From: CAVVPY01 sp963750295
GTDB lineage: Bacteria > Actinomycetota > Actinomycetes > Mycobacteriales > Jatrophihabitantaceae
DNA length: 64,000 nt
Direction of reading: 5' to 3'
Assembly (NCBI GenBank): GCA_963750295.1
Contig: CAVVPY010000001.1
Location: 1,240,001 to 1,304,000 of the forward strand
The notes under the pieces are model-generated. The model did no database searches. It was not told where the DNA came from and saw only the letters and a program-made list of their open reading frames with translations. Made by a program: the position numbers and the translations under genes. The stretch's first letter is position 1. Every line of letters starts with the position of its first letter. Positions 54,743 through 64,000 of the stretch are shown in pieces.

Positions 54743-55660
54743 CTACTTCGGGACCGTCGGGAACAGTGCGTCGGCACCCTTCTGGTTGCCGTAATGGCCG
54801 GTCTGCGACGAGTCGGCGACGGCCACGGCGAGCGGGGTGGACACCTGACCGAAGGCGGTGTTGGCGTTGTCGACGGTGGAGACCGTCGACTTCGTCGGGC
54901 CGTTACGCACGAGCGAGACGATGCCGTTGCCCTGGGCCGAGCCGGTGTCACCGGCGACAACAACCCGCCCGCCGGCCTTGCTCAGCCAGGCGACGAGATC
55001 CAGTTCGCTCTGCCCGGCGTAGGTGGCCTTGGGCTTGCGACCCGGCGCCGACGACCACCACGGTCTTGGCCGGCTCGACCCCTTGCGGGTCGGACGTGAT
55101 CATGTGCAAACCGGAGAAGCCACTGAGCACGGTCTTCAGGTCGGTGGCCTCGCCGAGGCCGATGAGGACGTAGGCGAGCAGCGCCCCGCCGAGCTGACCC
55201 GGATCGCTCGTCTCGGGCAGCGTCAGCCCGAGCGGGTGGCCCGGCCCGGTGGCCAGGGTGACGATGCTGCCGCCCTGGGCCGGGTCGACGAAGCTGGGGG
55301 CCAGCTGCAGCCGGCCGGTGATCTTGGCACCGGCGGCGGTCGAGCTGGGTGGCGATGCCGTCGAGCATGCCCGGTGGGGGCGCCGGGCAGTGCCACCATC
55401 AGCACCTTCGTGTCGGCGAGCGTCCCGGCGACCAGCTGCGAGCCGAACGTGGCCGCGAACTGGCCGGCGTCGTCGACCTGGCCCTGCAGCGCCTTGACCT
55501 GGTCGGCCAGTTGGCTGCGGTCGCTCTTGAGGCCGTTGACCTGGTTGCGCAGGTCCGTCGTGATCGGTCCGTTCAGCGCGGTCGTGCCGACGACGATGCC
55601 GACGGCGAGCGCGAGGAAGACGGCGACGAGCGAGACGATGTGGTAGCGGAAAGAGATCAC
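54743..55660 (-). CDS. SteB/MctB-family membrane protein (DUF3186; frameshifted here)
   Basis: Protein of about 305 residues: one N-terminal membrane helix (ISFRYHIVSLVAVFLALAVGIVVGTTALNGP), a coiled coil (LRNQVNGLKSDRSQLADQVKALQGQVDDAGQF) and an extracytoplasmic domain (VLMVALPGAP, AAGAKITGRLQLAPSFVDPA, ALLAYVLIGLGEATDLKTVL, VGAGSQA then ATYAGQSELDLVAWLSKAGGRVVVAGDTGSAQGNGIVSLVR). It is homologous to Rv1698, described both as copper transporter MctB and, in corynebacteria, as SteB, a partner of SteA at the septum. Frame changes occur near 55385, 55340 and 55040. GTG 55660 overlaps the steA stop. Confidence 0.85.
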
Positions 55661-56864
55661 GAGAACAGGTCCTGAATCCAATCGACGGCGTGCTGGTACG
55701 TGTGCTGGATGGTGTGGCCGAAGTCGGTCGAGGTAGGCGCGGCCGCTGTCCGACGCGGCCAGCGCGGCCGACCACCGCGATCAGCGCCGCGAGCACGAGC
55801 AGCAGCAGCGCGGCCGACGAGATGCGGTTGCGGTAGAGCCGGGTCACGCCGCGCGCGTCGACGAGCTTGCCGCCGACCCGCAGCCGGGTCAGGAACGACG
55901 AGGCCATCCCGCCGATCGACCACGGTCGAGGAACTCGTTCAGGGTGGCGTGCGCGCCGACGGCGACGATCAGCGCTGGCGCCGCACTCGTCGGCGAGCAG
56001 CATCGCGGCGTCCTCGCTGGTCCCGGACGTCGGGAAGGTGACGCGCCTCGATGCCGAGGTCCTGCACTCTGGCCAGTCCGGGCGCGCGACCGTCCGGGTA
56101 GGCGTGCACGACCACCTCGGCGCCGGTTGCGAGCGCGGCATCGGACACCGCGTCCATGTCGCCGACGATGAGGTGCGGCTTGTAACCCGCCTCGAGCAGC
56201 GCGTCGGCACCGCCGTCGACGCCGATCAGCACCGGCTTGTACTCGCGGATGTAGTGCTTGAGCGACTTGAGGTCGCTGTCGTAGTCGTAGCCGCGCACGA
56301 CGACCACGAGGACGTGCTTGCCGGCGAACTTCGTGCGGACCTCGGGGATGCCCACCCCGTCGAGCAGCAACGCCCGCTCGCGGGTCATGAACTCGGAGGT
56401 GTTGACGGCGAAGGCCTCGAGCTGGGCCGCCAGGCCGGCCCTTCGCCTCGATCATCAGGCTGCGCGATCGATGGCGCTGTCCTGCAGCGATGCCGGTGGC
56501 GACCGCGGTGTCCCGCCGACGTAGACGGTGTCCCCGTCGACGCGGATCTTCGTGCCTTCCTTCACCGCGGCGAACATCTCGCTGCCGACGTTGTCGAGCA
56601 GCGGGATGCCCGTTGGCGAGCGAGGACGTCCGGGCCGAGGTTGGGGTAGCGACCGGAGATGCTGGGCTGGGCGTTGATGACGATCGCCGGCTTGGCCGCG
56701 ACGAGCGCCTCGGCAGCCACCCGGTCGAGGTCGACGTGGTCGATGATCGCGATGTCGCCGGGGTTGAGCCGACCGGCCAGGCGGGTGGTGCGCCGGTCCA
56801 ATCTGGCGACGCCGCTGATGCCGGGGAGTGCATCGGACTTCCGGCGCAGGGTCGCGAGCTTCAT
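55657..56864 (-). CDS. steA: SteA-like protein with thiamine-pyrophosphokinase-like domain (frameshifted here)
   Basis: Protein of about 395 residues. It starts MKLATLRRKSDALPGISGVARLDRRTTRLAGRLNPGDIAIIDHVDLDR, then GIPLLDNVGSEMFAAVKEGTKIRVDGDTVYVGGT, EFMTRERALLLDGVGIP and VLVVVVRGYDYDSDLKSLKHYIREYKPVLIGVDGGADALLEAGYKPHLIVGDMDAVSD (the TPK-like nucleotide site). It ends with a membrane helix (ISSAALLLLVLAALIAVV) and a short tail. It corresponds to Rv1697 and corynebacterial SteA, a cytokinetic-ring protein. At least six frame changes, mostly insertions, break it. ATG 56864 is the start. Confidence 0.84.
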
Positions 56865-56916
56865 GAGGACCCATCGTGCCACCGCTGCACGCCGGTGCAC
56901 GGCCTTCGCCACGCGG

Positions 56917-58718
56917 TCAGGACCCGGTTTTCGCGCTCCGCGGCCGGTCCTTCGCCCGCTGCGCGTCGGCCGCGACCAGCAGTTCCGCCGCGTGGTCCAG
57001 TGCGGTGCGCGTCGCGCTCCCCGCGAGCATGCGGGCGAGTTCGGCCAACCTTTCGTCACCGGTCACCGGTCGCACGTCGCTGGTCGTGACGCCGGCGGGG
57101 TGCCCGCCGTCGAGTTTGTCCACCAGGACGTGGTGGTCCGCGAACGCCGCCACCTGGGCCAGGTGGGTGACGACCAGCACCTGGTGTCGCGGTCGACAGC
57201 CGCGCCAGCCGCCGGCCGACCTCGATCGCGGCCTGTCCCCCGACCCCGGCGTCGACCTCGTCGAACACCATCGTCGGCACCGGGTCGGTGCCGGCCAGGC
57301 ACACCTCGAGGGCGAGCATCACCCGCGAGAGCTCACCGCCGGAGGCCCCGCGCGCGAGCGGCAGCGCGGGAGCGTCCGGGTGCGGCTGCAGCAGGAACTC
57401 GACCTCGTCGGCGCCGTCCGGCCCGATCGCCACCTCGGCGCCGCCAACCTCGAGCGTCGGGCACGCCGGCGACCGGCTGTCGGCTGCGCACCGCGATGTC
57501 GAATGCCGCAGTCGGCATCGCCAGGCCGGCCAGTTCAGCAGTGACCGCAGCCGCGAGCCGCGCACCGGCGACGCGGCGACGCTCGGCCAGGTCGGCGGCC
57601 TGCGCGGCAACCTCGGCCGCAGCCGCGTCACGCCGCGCCGCCAGGTCGGCGAGCGCCTCGTCGGAGACATCGAGTTCGTCGAGGCGGGTCGCGCGCCCGC
57701 CCGGCCCAGTGCAGGACCGCTGCCACGTCGGCGTCCGGTCCATCGGCGTACTTGCGGATCAGTGCGCCCAGCACGGCGCGGCGGCTCTCGATCTGCTCCA
57801 GACGCGCGGGATCCGCGTCCAGGGTTTCGGTGTACGACCGCAGGTCACTGCCCAGATCGGCGGCGATCGCAGCCAGCTCGGCCACCCGGGCAGTGAGGGC
57901 GTCCAATGCGGGGTCGGCTCCTGCCTCTGGTCGAGGGCCCGCCGGGCCGTTCCCAGCAGGGAGAGCGCATCAGCGCGCGTCGCGGGCCGGGTCGTCCGAC
58001 GTCGCCGAGCATCGCGTCGTGGGCGGTGCGGGCGGCGATCCGCAGGGCGTCGGCGTGCGGCGAGCCGCGCCGCGCAACCACGGCGAGTTCGGTGTCCTCG
58101 CCGGGGCGGGTCGCGGCAGCCTCGATCTCGGCGATGCCGATGGGCGAGCAGGTCGGCCTCGCGCCGCAGTTCGCCAGCGCGCGCCCGCCGGTCGGCCAGC
58201 TCGTCGGCTGCGGCCCGCCACGCCCGGAACGCCGCGCGCGAACTCGATCAGTCTCGATGCCGGCGAAGCGGTCCAGTGCGCCGCGCTGCTCCGCCGGTCG
58301 CGTCAGCCGGACCTGGTCGGACTGGCCGTGGACGGCCACCAGCCGGTCCGCGAGTTCGCCGAGCACGCCCACCGGCGTCGCGGCGCCGCCGACCTACGCG
58401 CGGGAACGTCCGGCCGAACTGACCGTGCGGCGCAGCACCAGCCCGGTGCCGTCGTCCAGGTCGCCGCCGGCGGCGACGACCCGCTGGACGGCGGGCGAGG
58501 ACGGCGGCAGTTCGAGCCGGCCGTCGACGCTGAGCCTGGTCCGCGCCCGCACGGACCCGGGCGGCATCGGCCCGTCCGCCGAACAGCAGCAGCAGGCCGG
58601 TGACCACCATCGTCTTGCCCGCGCCCGTCTCGCCGGTGACCACGGTGAGCCCCGGGCCGAGGGTCAGCACGGCCTCGTCGATGACCCCGAGCCCGCGGAT
58701 GTGCAGCTCCTCGAGCAC
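56917..58718 (-). CDS. recN: DNA repair protein RecN (many frameshifts in this sequence)
   Basis: SMC-like ATPase for double-strand-break repair, about 590 residues. The N-terminus reads LEELHIRGLGVIDEAVLTLGPGLTVVTGETGAGKTMVVTGLLLLFGGRAD (Walker A). The middle contains ELADRLVAVHGQSDQVRLTRPAEQRGALDRFAG and coiled-coil pieces. The end has ARGASGGELSRVMLALEVCLAG (signature), TMVFDEVDAGVGGQAAIEVGRRLARL (Walker B) and LVVTHLAQVAAFADHHVLVDK. These lie in all three frames with many single-base indels. GTG 58718 starts two bases after the nadK stop. Confidence 0.88.
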
Positions 58719-58720
58719 GG

Positions 58721-59644
58721 TCAGCCGATCCTGTCCACGCCACTCGAGTCGGTGCCGGGTGAGGCTTCGCGCAGGCTGCGGACGGGAAGCTGGAACTTGC
58801 TCACCAGCCGGTCGGCGAAATTCCAGCGAGTCGGTGCGGACGATGCGTACCGGGGTGGCGCCGCGGCGCACCTGGACCCGAGCACCGGACGGGCACCGAG
58901 ATCGAGCGGCGCCCGTCGCAGCTCAGCACCGCCTCATGGCCCTGGCTGATCAGGTCGATGTCGACGACCGACGTCGGCGCGACGACGACCGGACGGGCGA
59001 ACAGGGCGTGCGCGGCGTTCGGCACCAGCAGCAGCGCTTCGACGTTCGGCCACATGATCGGACCACCGGCCGAGAAGGCGTAGGCCGTCGAGCCGGTGGG
59101 CGTCGCGCACAGGATGCCGTCGCACCCGAAGCGCAGCAGCGGCCGCCCGTCCACGGCCACACGCGATCTCGAGCATCCGCTCGCGGTTGGTGCGTTCGAG
59201 GGACACCTCGTTCAGCGCCCAGGCGCGGGAATGGACCGCTCCGTCGACGAGGATGGTCGGCCTCGACGGTCATCCGCTCCTCGACGGTGTAGTCGCCGCG
59301 GACGATCGTGTCGACGAGTCGAGCGCAGCGCGTTCGGTTCGGCCTCGGCAAGGAATCCGACGTGGCCGAGGTTGACGCCGACGCAGGGGCACCCGGCCGG
59401 GCGCGCGAGTTCGGCCGCGCGGAGGAACGTGCCGTCCCCGCCCAGGACGAGCACCGCTTCGGTGCCCTCGGCGGCGCGGGCGGGATCGGTGATGACCCGG
59501 ACGCCGTCGACGTTCACGTGCACCGACTCCTCGGCGAGCAGCCGTACCTCCAGTCCCGCTTCGAGCAATTGCAGGCAGGCGAGCGAGGCGTGCTCGCAGA
59601 TCGTCTGCCGCTGCGTGTGCGGCGACGAGCAGGATCGATCTCAC
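58721..59644 (-). CDS. nadK: NAD kinase (frameshifted here)
   Basis: ATP/polyphosphate-NAD kinase of about 300 residues. It starts RSILLVAAHAAADDLR, then LEAGLEVRLLAEESVHV, the GGDGT motif in AVLVLGGDGTFLRAAELARPAG, GVNLGHVGFLAEAEP, and GCDGILCATPTGSTAYAFSAGGPIMWPNVEALLLVPNAAHALFARPVVV (substrate site). The tail reads LEFADRLVSKFQLPVRSLREASPGTDSS. Frame changes lie near 59585, 59310, 59240, 59160, 58895 and 58820. GTG 59644 overlaps the tlyA stop (GTGA). Confidence 0.88.
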
Positions 59645-60459
59645 TGCCGCTCCCACCTCCGTTGCGCTGACGATCTCGGCGATCCCCGCTGCGTCGAGCG
59701 GCTCGGACACCTCGCGACGCAACCACAGGAAGAATTCCACGTTGCCCGACGGGCCGGGTAGCGGGCTCGGGCATACCCCGGCGGCGCGCCAGCCGAGCTC
59801 GGCGGCCTGAGCAGCAACGGCAGCAACGGTCTCGGCCCGAAGCGCGGGATCGCGGACCACGCCACCGCTGCCCAGCCGCTCGCGGCCGACCTCGAACTGC
59901 GGCTTGACCATCGGGACGAGGTCACCGCCCGGCGCGGTGCACGCCGATCAGCGCGGGCAGGACCAGCCGCAGCGAGATGAACGACAGGTCAGCGACCGTG
60001 AGCTCGGCCGGTCCGCCGATGTCGTCGGGTGTCGAGCGCGCGGACGTTGGTGCGGTCGTGCACCCGCACGCGCGGGTCGGTCTGCAGCGCCCAGGCCAGC
60101 TGCCCGTAGCCGACGTCGACGGCTACGACCGTCGCGGCGCCGCGCCGCAGGAGGACATCGGTGAAGCCGCCGGTGGACGCCCCGGCGTCCAAGCAGCGAC
60201 GGCCCATGACGGTGATGCCGGTGAACGTGTCGAGCGCGCCGGCCAGCTTGTGCCCGCCGCGCGAGGCGTAGGACGGGTCGGTGTCGTCCGCGCGCACCCG
60301 AACCGGAGTGTCGGCCTCGACGCCGGAGGCCGGCTTTCGGGCGACGACGCCGCGCACCTCGACCCGCCCGGCCGCGATCAGGTCGACGGCGTGCTCACGG
60401 GAGCGCGCCAGCCCACGCCGAGTCAGTTCGGCGTCCAGGCGGTGGACGCGACGGGCCAC
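59641..60459 (-). CDS. tlyA: TlyA-type 16S/23S rRNA 2'-O-methyltransferase (frameshifted here)
   Basis: Protein of about 270 residues that methylates rRNA riboses. The S4 domain is RRVHRLDAELTRRGLARSREHAVDLIAAGRVEVRG. The FtsJ-like methyltransferase has SYASRGGHKLAGALDTF, GRRCLDAGASTGGFTDVLLRRGAATVVAVDVGYGQLAWALQTD, then in another frame ADLSFISLRLVLPALI and LVPMVKPQFEVGRERLGSGGVVRD. Frame changes lie near 60030, 59935 and within the last 20 codons. GTG 60459 follows GGGAG. Confidence 0.88.
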
Positions 60460-60479
60460 TGCGGTGTGCTCCCGCGACC

Positions 60480-60666
60480 TCAGGCGCTGTCGATGTCGGC
60501 GAGCACCGCGGTGAGGTCGTCGTGCAGCCGTTCGTAGGCGGCGCCATGTTCGCGCAGCGGACGCCGACGAGATCGGATCGAGCGCGGCCAGCCCTGACCG
60601 GAGCCGGGTCTCGACGTCGGCCGCAACGGGATCGGCCGCGGCGTCCTCGTGCGAGTTCTCACTCAC
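60480..60666 (-). CDS. Small hypothetical protein upstream of tlyA (Rv1693-like; frameshifted here)
   Basis: Acidic protein of about 61 residues. It starts VSENSHEDAAADPVAADVETRLRSGLAALDPIS and, after one frame change near 60565, ends REHGAAYERLHDDLTAVLADIDSA. It occupies the position of the short hypothetical Rv1693 immediately before tlyA. No function can be given. GTG 60666 has GGGA nine bases upstream. Confidence 0.62.
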
Positions 60667-60857
60667 CGTCAATCCCTGTCCTTCGGTGTGGCCGGTGCGA
60701 TCGGTGCGTGCACCGACGTTACCGGTCCGGCGGGGCCGGGTAGCGTCGCCACGTCGGGGGCTGTGGACGGTCCGGTCCGGATCGTCCCTGTCGACTGCCC
60801 GATGATGACCCGACAGTGTTGCCCGACGCCGTGACCCGGCACGTCGAGAGGAAGCGC

Positions 60858-61196
60858 ATGCCCACCGTCACCGACTGTGAGCGTGCCTTCGTCGCCCTTG
60901 CCGAGCGGCTGGCCTCGGCCGACCCCGATGTGCGAAAGCGAAACAGCTTCGATCGCACGCTCTCGTGTCGCCTGCCGGACCTCGACGTGATCTTCGGAGC
61001 CCGGCTGAAGGACGGTCAGCTCAGCGACATCCGCAAGGTCGACACCGCGGACGCGCAGGTCAAGCTGACGATGAGCAGCGCCGACCTGATCGACCTGGTC
61101 GACGGCAATCTCAATCTCGCCGCGGCGTGGGCGAGTGGTCGGGTGAAGGTCGACGCGCGGGTGTTCGACCTGATCAAGCTCCGATCGATCTTCTGA
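60858..61196 (+). CDS. SCP2-type sterol-carrier domain protein
   Basis: Protein of 112 residues that consists of one SCP2-like domain: CERAFVALAERLASADPDVRKR, then SCRLPDLDVIFGARLKDGQLSDIRKV, VKLTMSSADLIDLVDGNLNLAAAWASGRVKVDARVFDLIKLRSIF. The final part is the typical SCP2 hydrophobic helix end. Such proteins bind lipids or fatty acyl groups. GAGAGGAAG precedes the ATG at 60858. It is divergent from the tlyA set and convergent with the HAD gene. A link to the sterol region 30 kb away is only thematic. Confidence 0.8.
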   Translation: MPTVTDCERAFVALAERLASADPDVRKRNSFDRTLSCRLPDLDVIFGARLKDGQLSDIRKVDTADAQVKLTMSSADLIDLVDGNLNLAAAWASGRVKVDARVFDLIKLRSIF

Positions 61197-61232
61197 CCCG
61201 GCGCACTCGTCGGGTGCATTGGTTGGCGCAGG

Positions 61233-62351
61233 TCAGTCCAGCCCCAGCCGGGTCAGGGCCGCGCGCGCCGCATCGTCGCCCGACCGGCACCTGCTGTCGA
61301 TGCCGGGTGCGTCGGGTAGCCACGCGGCAGCGCACAGGGCTCGGAGCGCGTCGAGCTCAGCCGCACCCATCCGATCACCAGGTTCGTCGCCCCCCGTCGC
61401 GTCCGGATTGCCGTCAGCGTCGCTCCCTTGCCTGCCCCCGCCATCCACGCGCTCGAGCACGATGCCGTCATCCGAGCGCCACGCCTGCCACTGTCCGCAC
61501 CGGGCGGTGCCCGCAACCAGCTCGGGTGCGTCATGCGGCTCCAGCAGGCCGCGCAGATCCGCGGCGACGAAGTCGGGGCGCAACTGGTCCGGCGCGGTAA
61601 GCAGGGCGCGGGCATCGGTGACCCCGGTGAGGACCAGCAAGCTCGCGCAACCAACGGCGTTCGCCCCCTCGATATCGGTGTCGAGCCGGTCGCCCACCAC
61701 GAGCGGATGCTGCGCGCCCGAGCGCAGGACCGATTCGCGATGCATGGTCGGATCGGGTTTGCCGGTCGCCACCGGCTCGACGCCGGTCGCATGTCGAAGC
61801 GCCGCTACCAGTGACCCGTTGCCCGGTAGCGGGCCCCGCGGCGACGGGACCGTCGGATCGAGGTTCGTCGCCACCCACGGCACCCCGCGCCCGATCGCGA
61901 CCGCGCCCTCGGCCAGTTGCTTCCAGCTCAGCTCCGGGGAATAGCCCTGAACGACTGCGGCCACGTCGTCGGCGTCGGTCAACACAGCCCGCAGCCCGCG
62001 GTCCTCGAGCGCCTCGATCAGCCCAGTCGTCCCGATGACGAGCACCGCCGAGCCGGGCCCGAGCAGGTCGGCCAGGTAATGGGCGGCCGCTTGCGCCGAG
62101 GTGGTCACGTCGTCCGCCGACGCCGGCACGCCGAGGCGGGTCAGGTGTGCGGCGACCGCGCCCGGCGGGCGGGCCGCGTTGTTGGTCACGAACGCCAGCC
62201 GCATACCCCGCTCCCGAGCGGCTGCGAGTGCCTGTGGTGCTGTCCGGACGGCGTCGGCGCCGACATAGACAACGCCGTCCAAGTCCAGCAGCGCGACGTC
62301 GAAGGCCTCGGTCAGCGGCCTGGCGCACGCTTGCAGGTTGGTCCGGGCCAC
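61233..62351 (-). CDS. HAD-superfamily IIA phosphatase (NagD-like)
   Basis: Phosphatase of about 372 residues with HAD motif I DLDGVVYVG, motif II VTNNAARPPGAVAAHL, the IIA cap (GYSPELSWKQLAEGAVAIGRGVPWVATNLDPTVP) and the C-terminal motifs TGKPDPTMH and VVGDRLDTDIEGANAVGCASLLVLTGV. A further 110 residues after the HAD core form a variable tail. It corresponds to Rv1692, a glycerol-phosphate phosphatase in M. tuberculosis lipid recycling. It is intact in this sequence. Confidence 0.9.
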   Translation of the reverse strand: MARTNLQACARPLTEAFDVALLDLDGVVYVGADAVRTAPQALAAARERGMRLAFVTNNAARPPGAVAAHLTRLGVPASADDVTTSAQAAAHYLADLLGPGSAVLVIGTTGLIEALEDRGLRAVLTDADDVAAVVQGYSPELSWKQLAEGAVAIGRGVPWVATNLDPTVPSPRGPLPGNGSLVAALRHATGVEPVATGKPDPTMHRESVLRSGAQHPLVVGDRLDTDIEGANAVGCASLLVLTGVTDARALLTAPDQLRPDFVAADLRGLLEPHDAPELVAGTARCGQWQAWRSDDGIVLERVDGGGRQGSDADGNPDATGGDEPGDRMGAAELDALRALCAAAWLPDAPGIDSRCRSGDDAARAALTRLGLD

Positions 62352-62397
62352 ACGGCCGATCCTTGCACCTCATGGTCGCTGCGTACGATCGGTCGTC

Positions 62398-63687
62398 GTG
62401 ACCGCACCGAGCGATCCCGTCCACGCCGGGCAGTCCCAACATGGGCTGTCCCTGCTGCCGTTCCGAGCCGTCCGCCCGGCCGCTGACTCCGTCCGGCTGG
62501 GGAGCCTGCTCTGCCCGCCGTACGACGTCATCGGGCCGCAACAACGCGCGGACCTGCTCGAGACCGATCCCGAGAATGCGGTGGCGATCGTCCTGCCCGA
62601 AGCCGACGGTGATGCCGACCGCTACGAACACGCTGCGCACCTGCTGCGGGACTGGGTCGACAGCGGCAACTACGCCGTGGACACCGACCCGGCGCTGTAC
62701 GTCTATCAAATGACCGATCCCGGCGGCGCCAGCACCCGCGGGCTGGTCGGCGCGGTAGAGCTTCGTGATCCTGCTGACGGGGTGATCCTGCCGCACGAGA
62801 ACACGATGGCCGGCCCGGTCGCCGACCGGCTCGCGCTCATGACCTCGACCAGGGCCAACGTCGAACCGATCTACCTGGTCTACGACGGCGGCGGTGCCGC
62901 GTCGCGGGTCGTCGCCGACGCCCACCGGAGCGAACCGATCGCCCTGGCCCGCACGCCGGACGGGATCGAGCACACCCTGTGGGCGATCACGGACCCAGCC
63001 GTGCACGAGCAGGTCGGCGCCGACCTGGGTGCGCGCCGGGCATTGATCGCCGACGGCCATCACCGCTACGCCACCTACCGCGAACTTCAGCAGCAGTGCC
63101 GAGCGACCGACGGACCCGGTCCTTGGGACTATGGGCTGACCCTGCTGGTCGACTCGACCAGCTACGGCCCCCAGGTCCACGCGATTCATCGGGTCCTGCC
63201 CCGGCTCTCGCTCGACGCGGCGCTCGACTCGCTGTCCGGCTGGGACGTCGGGATCCAGGTGGTTGCCGACCCCGACGAAGGTCTGCGGTTGGCGGGCGAC
63301 CAGGACGGCTTCGCCGCGGTGCTCGCCGACGCCACGCGAGCGGTGCTCATCACCGATGCGGCAGCGAAGCTCCGCGGCGCCGTGCGGCTCGACGACGAGC
63401 CGGCCGAACTCGCCGACCTCGACGTGACCGTGCTGCACCGCGGGCTGGTCGAGCAGGTCTGGCAACTGGAAGACACAGTGGACACGGTCGGCTACGCGCA
63501 TTCGGTTCACGAAGCAGTCGCCGACGCCGCCGCGGCTGGCGGAACGGCAGTGCTGTTGCGTCCGACACCGGTAGCCGCGGTGGCCGCGGTGGCCGCGGCC
63601 GGCGCGCGGATGCCGCGCAAGTCGACGCTATTCACGCCGAAACCGGCGTCAGGGCTGCTCATGCGCCGGTTCGCGGACGCCGGCTGA
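62398..63687 (+). CDS. DUF1015 family protein
   Basis: Protein of 429 residues in the DUF1015 family, of unknown function. LLPFRAVRPAADSVRLGSLLCPPYDVIGPQQRADLL at the start, LPHENTMAGPVADRLALMTSTRANVEPIYLVYD in the middle and LIADGHHRYATYRELQQQ are its hallmark segments, the last containing conserved His residues. The end is Ala-rich, then MPRKSTLFTPKPASGLLMRRF. GTG 62398 is the first start compatible with the family N-terminus. It is divergent from the HAD gene, and the 46-base gap holds the promoters. Its end overlaps the convergent ssb-like gene by 29 bases. Confidence 0.88.
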   Translation: MTAPSDPVHAGQSQHGLSLLPFRAVRPAADSVRLGSLLCPPYDVIGPQQRADLLETDPENAVAIVLPEADGDADRYEHAAHLLRDWVDSGNYAVDTDPALYVYQMTDPGGASTRGLVGAVELRDPADGVILPHENTMAGPVADRLALMTSTRANVEPIYLVYDGGGAASRVVADAHRSEPIALARTPDGIEHTLWAITDPAVHEQVGADLGARRALIADGHHRYATYRELQQQCRATDGPGPWDYGLTLLVDSTSYGPQVHAIHRVLPRLSLDAALDSLSGWDVGIQVVADPDEGLRLAGDQDGFAAVLADATRAVLITDAAAKLRGAVRLDDEPAELADLDVTVLHRGLVEQVWQLEDTVDTVGYAHSVHEAVADAAAAGGTAVLLRPTPVAAVAAVAAAGARMPRKSTLFTPKPASGLLMRRFADAG

Positions 63688-63988
63688 CTCGCGCAGCGCT
63701 CACCTGCACCTCGTATCGGCTGCCGAGCCCGGCGGACGAACGCCAGAACCGGCGGTGTAGCGCACCGGTGACCTCGATCAGGTCCCCCGCGGCGGCCGTG
63801 CCCACAATGCGCCGGACCTGGCCGCTGCCCGAGGCACAGTCGATGCTGTCGACCCGCGTCCGCTCGCCGTCGGGACGGCGCACATTGATCCGGAAGACGA
63901 GCAGTTCGTCACCGCTCGGGAGCGCACGCACCTCGGGGACGGCGGCGAGCCGGCCACGCAGGAACACCTCGTTGTCCCGGGGGATCAC
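63659..63988 (-). CDS. Single-stranded DNA-binding protein-like (OB fold; 5' end near window edge)
   Basis: OB-fold protein of at least 109 residues resembling SSB: DNEVFLRGRLAAVPEVRALPSGDELLVFRINVRRPDGERTRVDSIDC, then GDLIEVTGALHRRFWRSSAGLGSRYEVQVSAARV. It lacks the acidic C-terminal tail of true SSB, so it is more likely a secondary SSB-like protein. GTG 63988 is the start given here; the frame stays open to the window edge and could begin further upstream. Confidence 0.75.
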   Translation of the reverse strand: MIPRDNEVFLRGRLAAVPEVRALPSGDELLVFRINVRRPDGERTRVDSIDCASGSGQVRRIVGTAAAGDLIEVTGALHRRFWRSSAGLGSRYEVQVSAARVSRRPRTGA

Positions 63989-64000
63989 CGAGCCGTTCGG

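Overview
This is a high-GC actinobacterial chromosome segment. It carries a Pup-proteasome operon (pup-prcB-prcA), a large sterol catabolic region with KstR-type operators, and two housekeeping blocks whose gene order matches what I recall of Mycobacterium tuberculosis Rv1822-Rv1832 and Rv1692-Rv1708. The proteins differ clearly from mycobacterial ones and no mce genes are present. I infer a non-mycolate actinomycete (for example the Frankia/Jatrophihabitans/Sporichthya side of the phylum) and cannot name the genus.

Layout. 0-1.9 kb: proteasome genes. 2.4-11.5 kb: one long minus-strand operon of nine translationally coupled genes: ferredoxin FdxD, Hsd4A-type dehydrogenase, a lipoprotein solute-binding protein, a fused LivH-LivM permease, LivG, LivF, a secreted C-terminally anchored protein, a small membrane protein and a 20beta-HSD-like SDR. 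It is divergent from fadE26-fadE27 (11.8-14.0 kb), and two KstR boxes lie between them. 14-20.3 kb: OYE, nitronate-monooxygenase-like protein, FadD19 (minus), EchA19 (plus) and a second acyl-CoA ligase (minus). 20.4-25 kb: DUF35 protein, Ltp4, Ltp3, an F420-type oxidoreductase and a SnoaL-like protein. 25.7-28.8 kb: cyp125 and fadA5 divergent around two KstR boxes, then an SRPBCC protein. 30.4-35.4 kb: the HIP (C/D ring) module, two SDRs divergent from echA20-ipdA-ipdB-ipdC around an 18-bp palindrome. 35.5-44.8 kb: zur, gcvP with a glycine riboswitch, MerR, DUF151, MerR, garA, gcvH, DUF881/DUF1290/DUF881 and pgsA. 44.9-54.4 kb: tRNA-Pro, der, cmk, aroH, rluB, scpB, scpA, parA, xerD, a Nudix gene and pyrG. 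54.4-64 kb: steB/mctB, steA, recN, nadK, tlyA, an SCP2 protein, a HAD phosphatase, a DUF1015 protein and an ssb-like gene.

How the genes work together. FadD19, FadE26/27, EchA19, Ltp3/4, FadA5 and CYP125 are the activation, dehydrogenation, hydration, retro-aldol, thiolysis and terminal oxidation steps of sterol side-chain removal. The set fits C-24-branched (plant) sterols as well as cholesterol. EchA20, IpdAB and IpdC act later, on the opened steroid nucleus. In M. tuberculosis the fdxD-hsd4A pair is followed by the Mce4 sterol importer. Here the same slot holds a HAAT (branched-chain amino acid type) ABC importer plus surface proteins, so the most interesting proposal is a KstR-controlled non-Mce sterol/steroid uptake system.

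Data quality. Genes up to about 29.5 kb, and between about 44 and 50.7 kb, read cleanly. Many conserved or essential genes at 35.7-43.6 kb and 51.8-60.6 kb (gcvP, pyrG, recN, nadK and others) are broken by single-base indels, mostly insertions. These look like consensus errors rather than decay, and boundaries there are reconstructed across frames.
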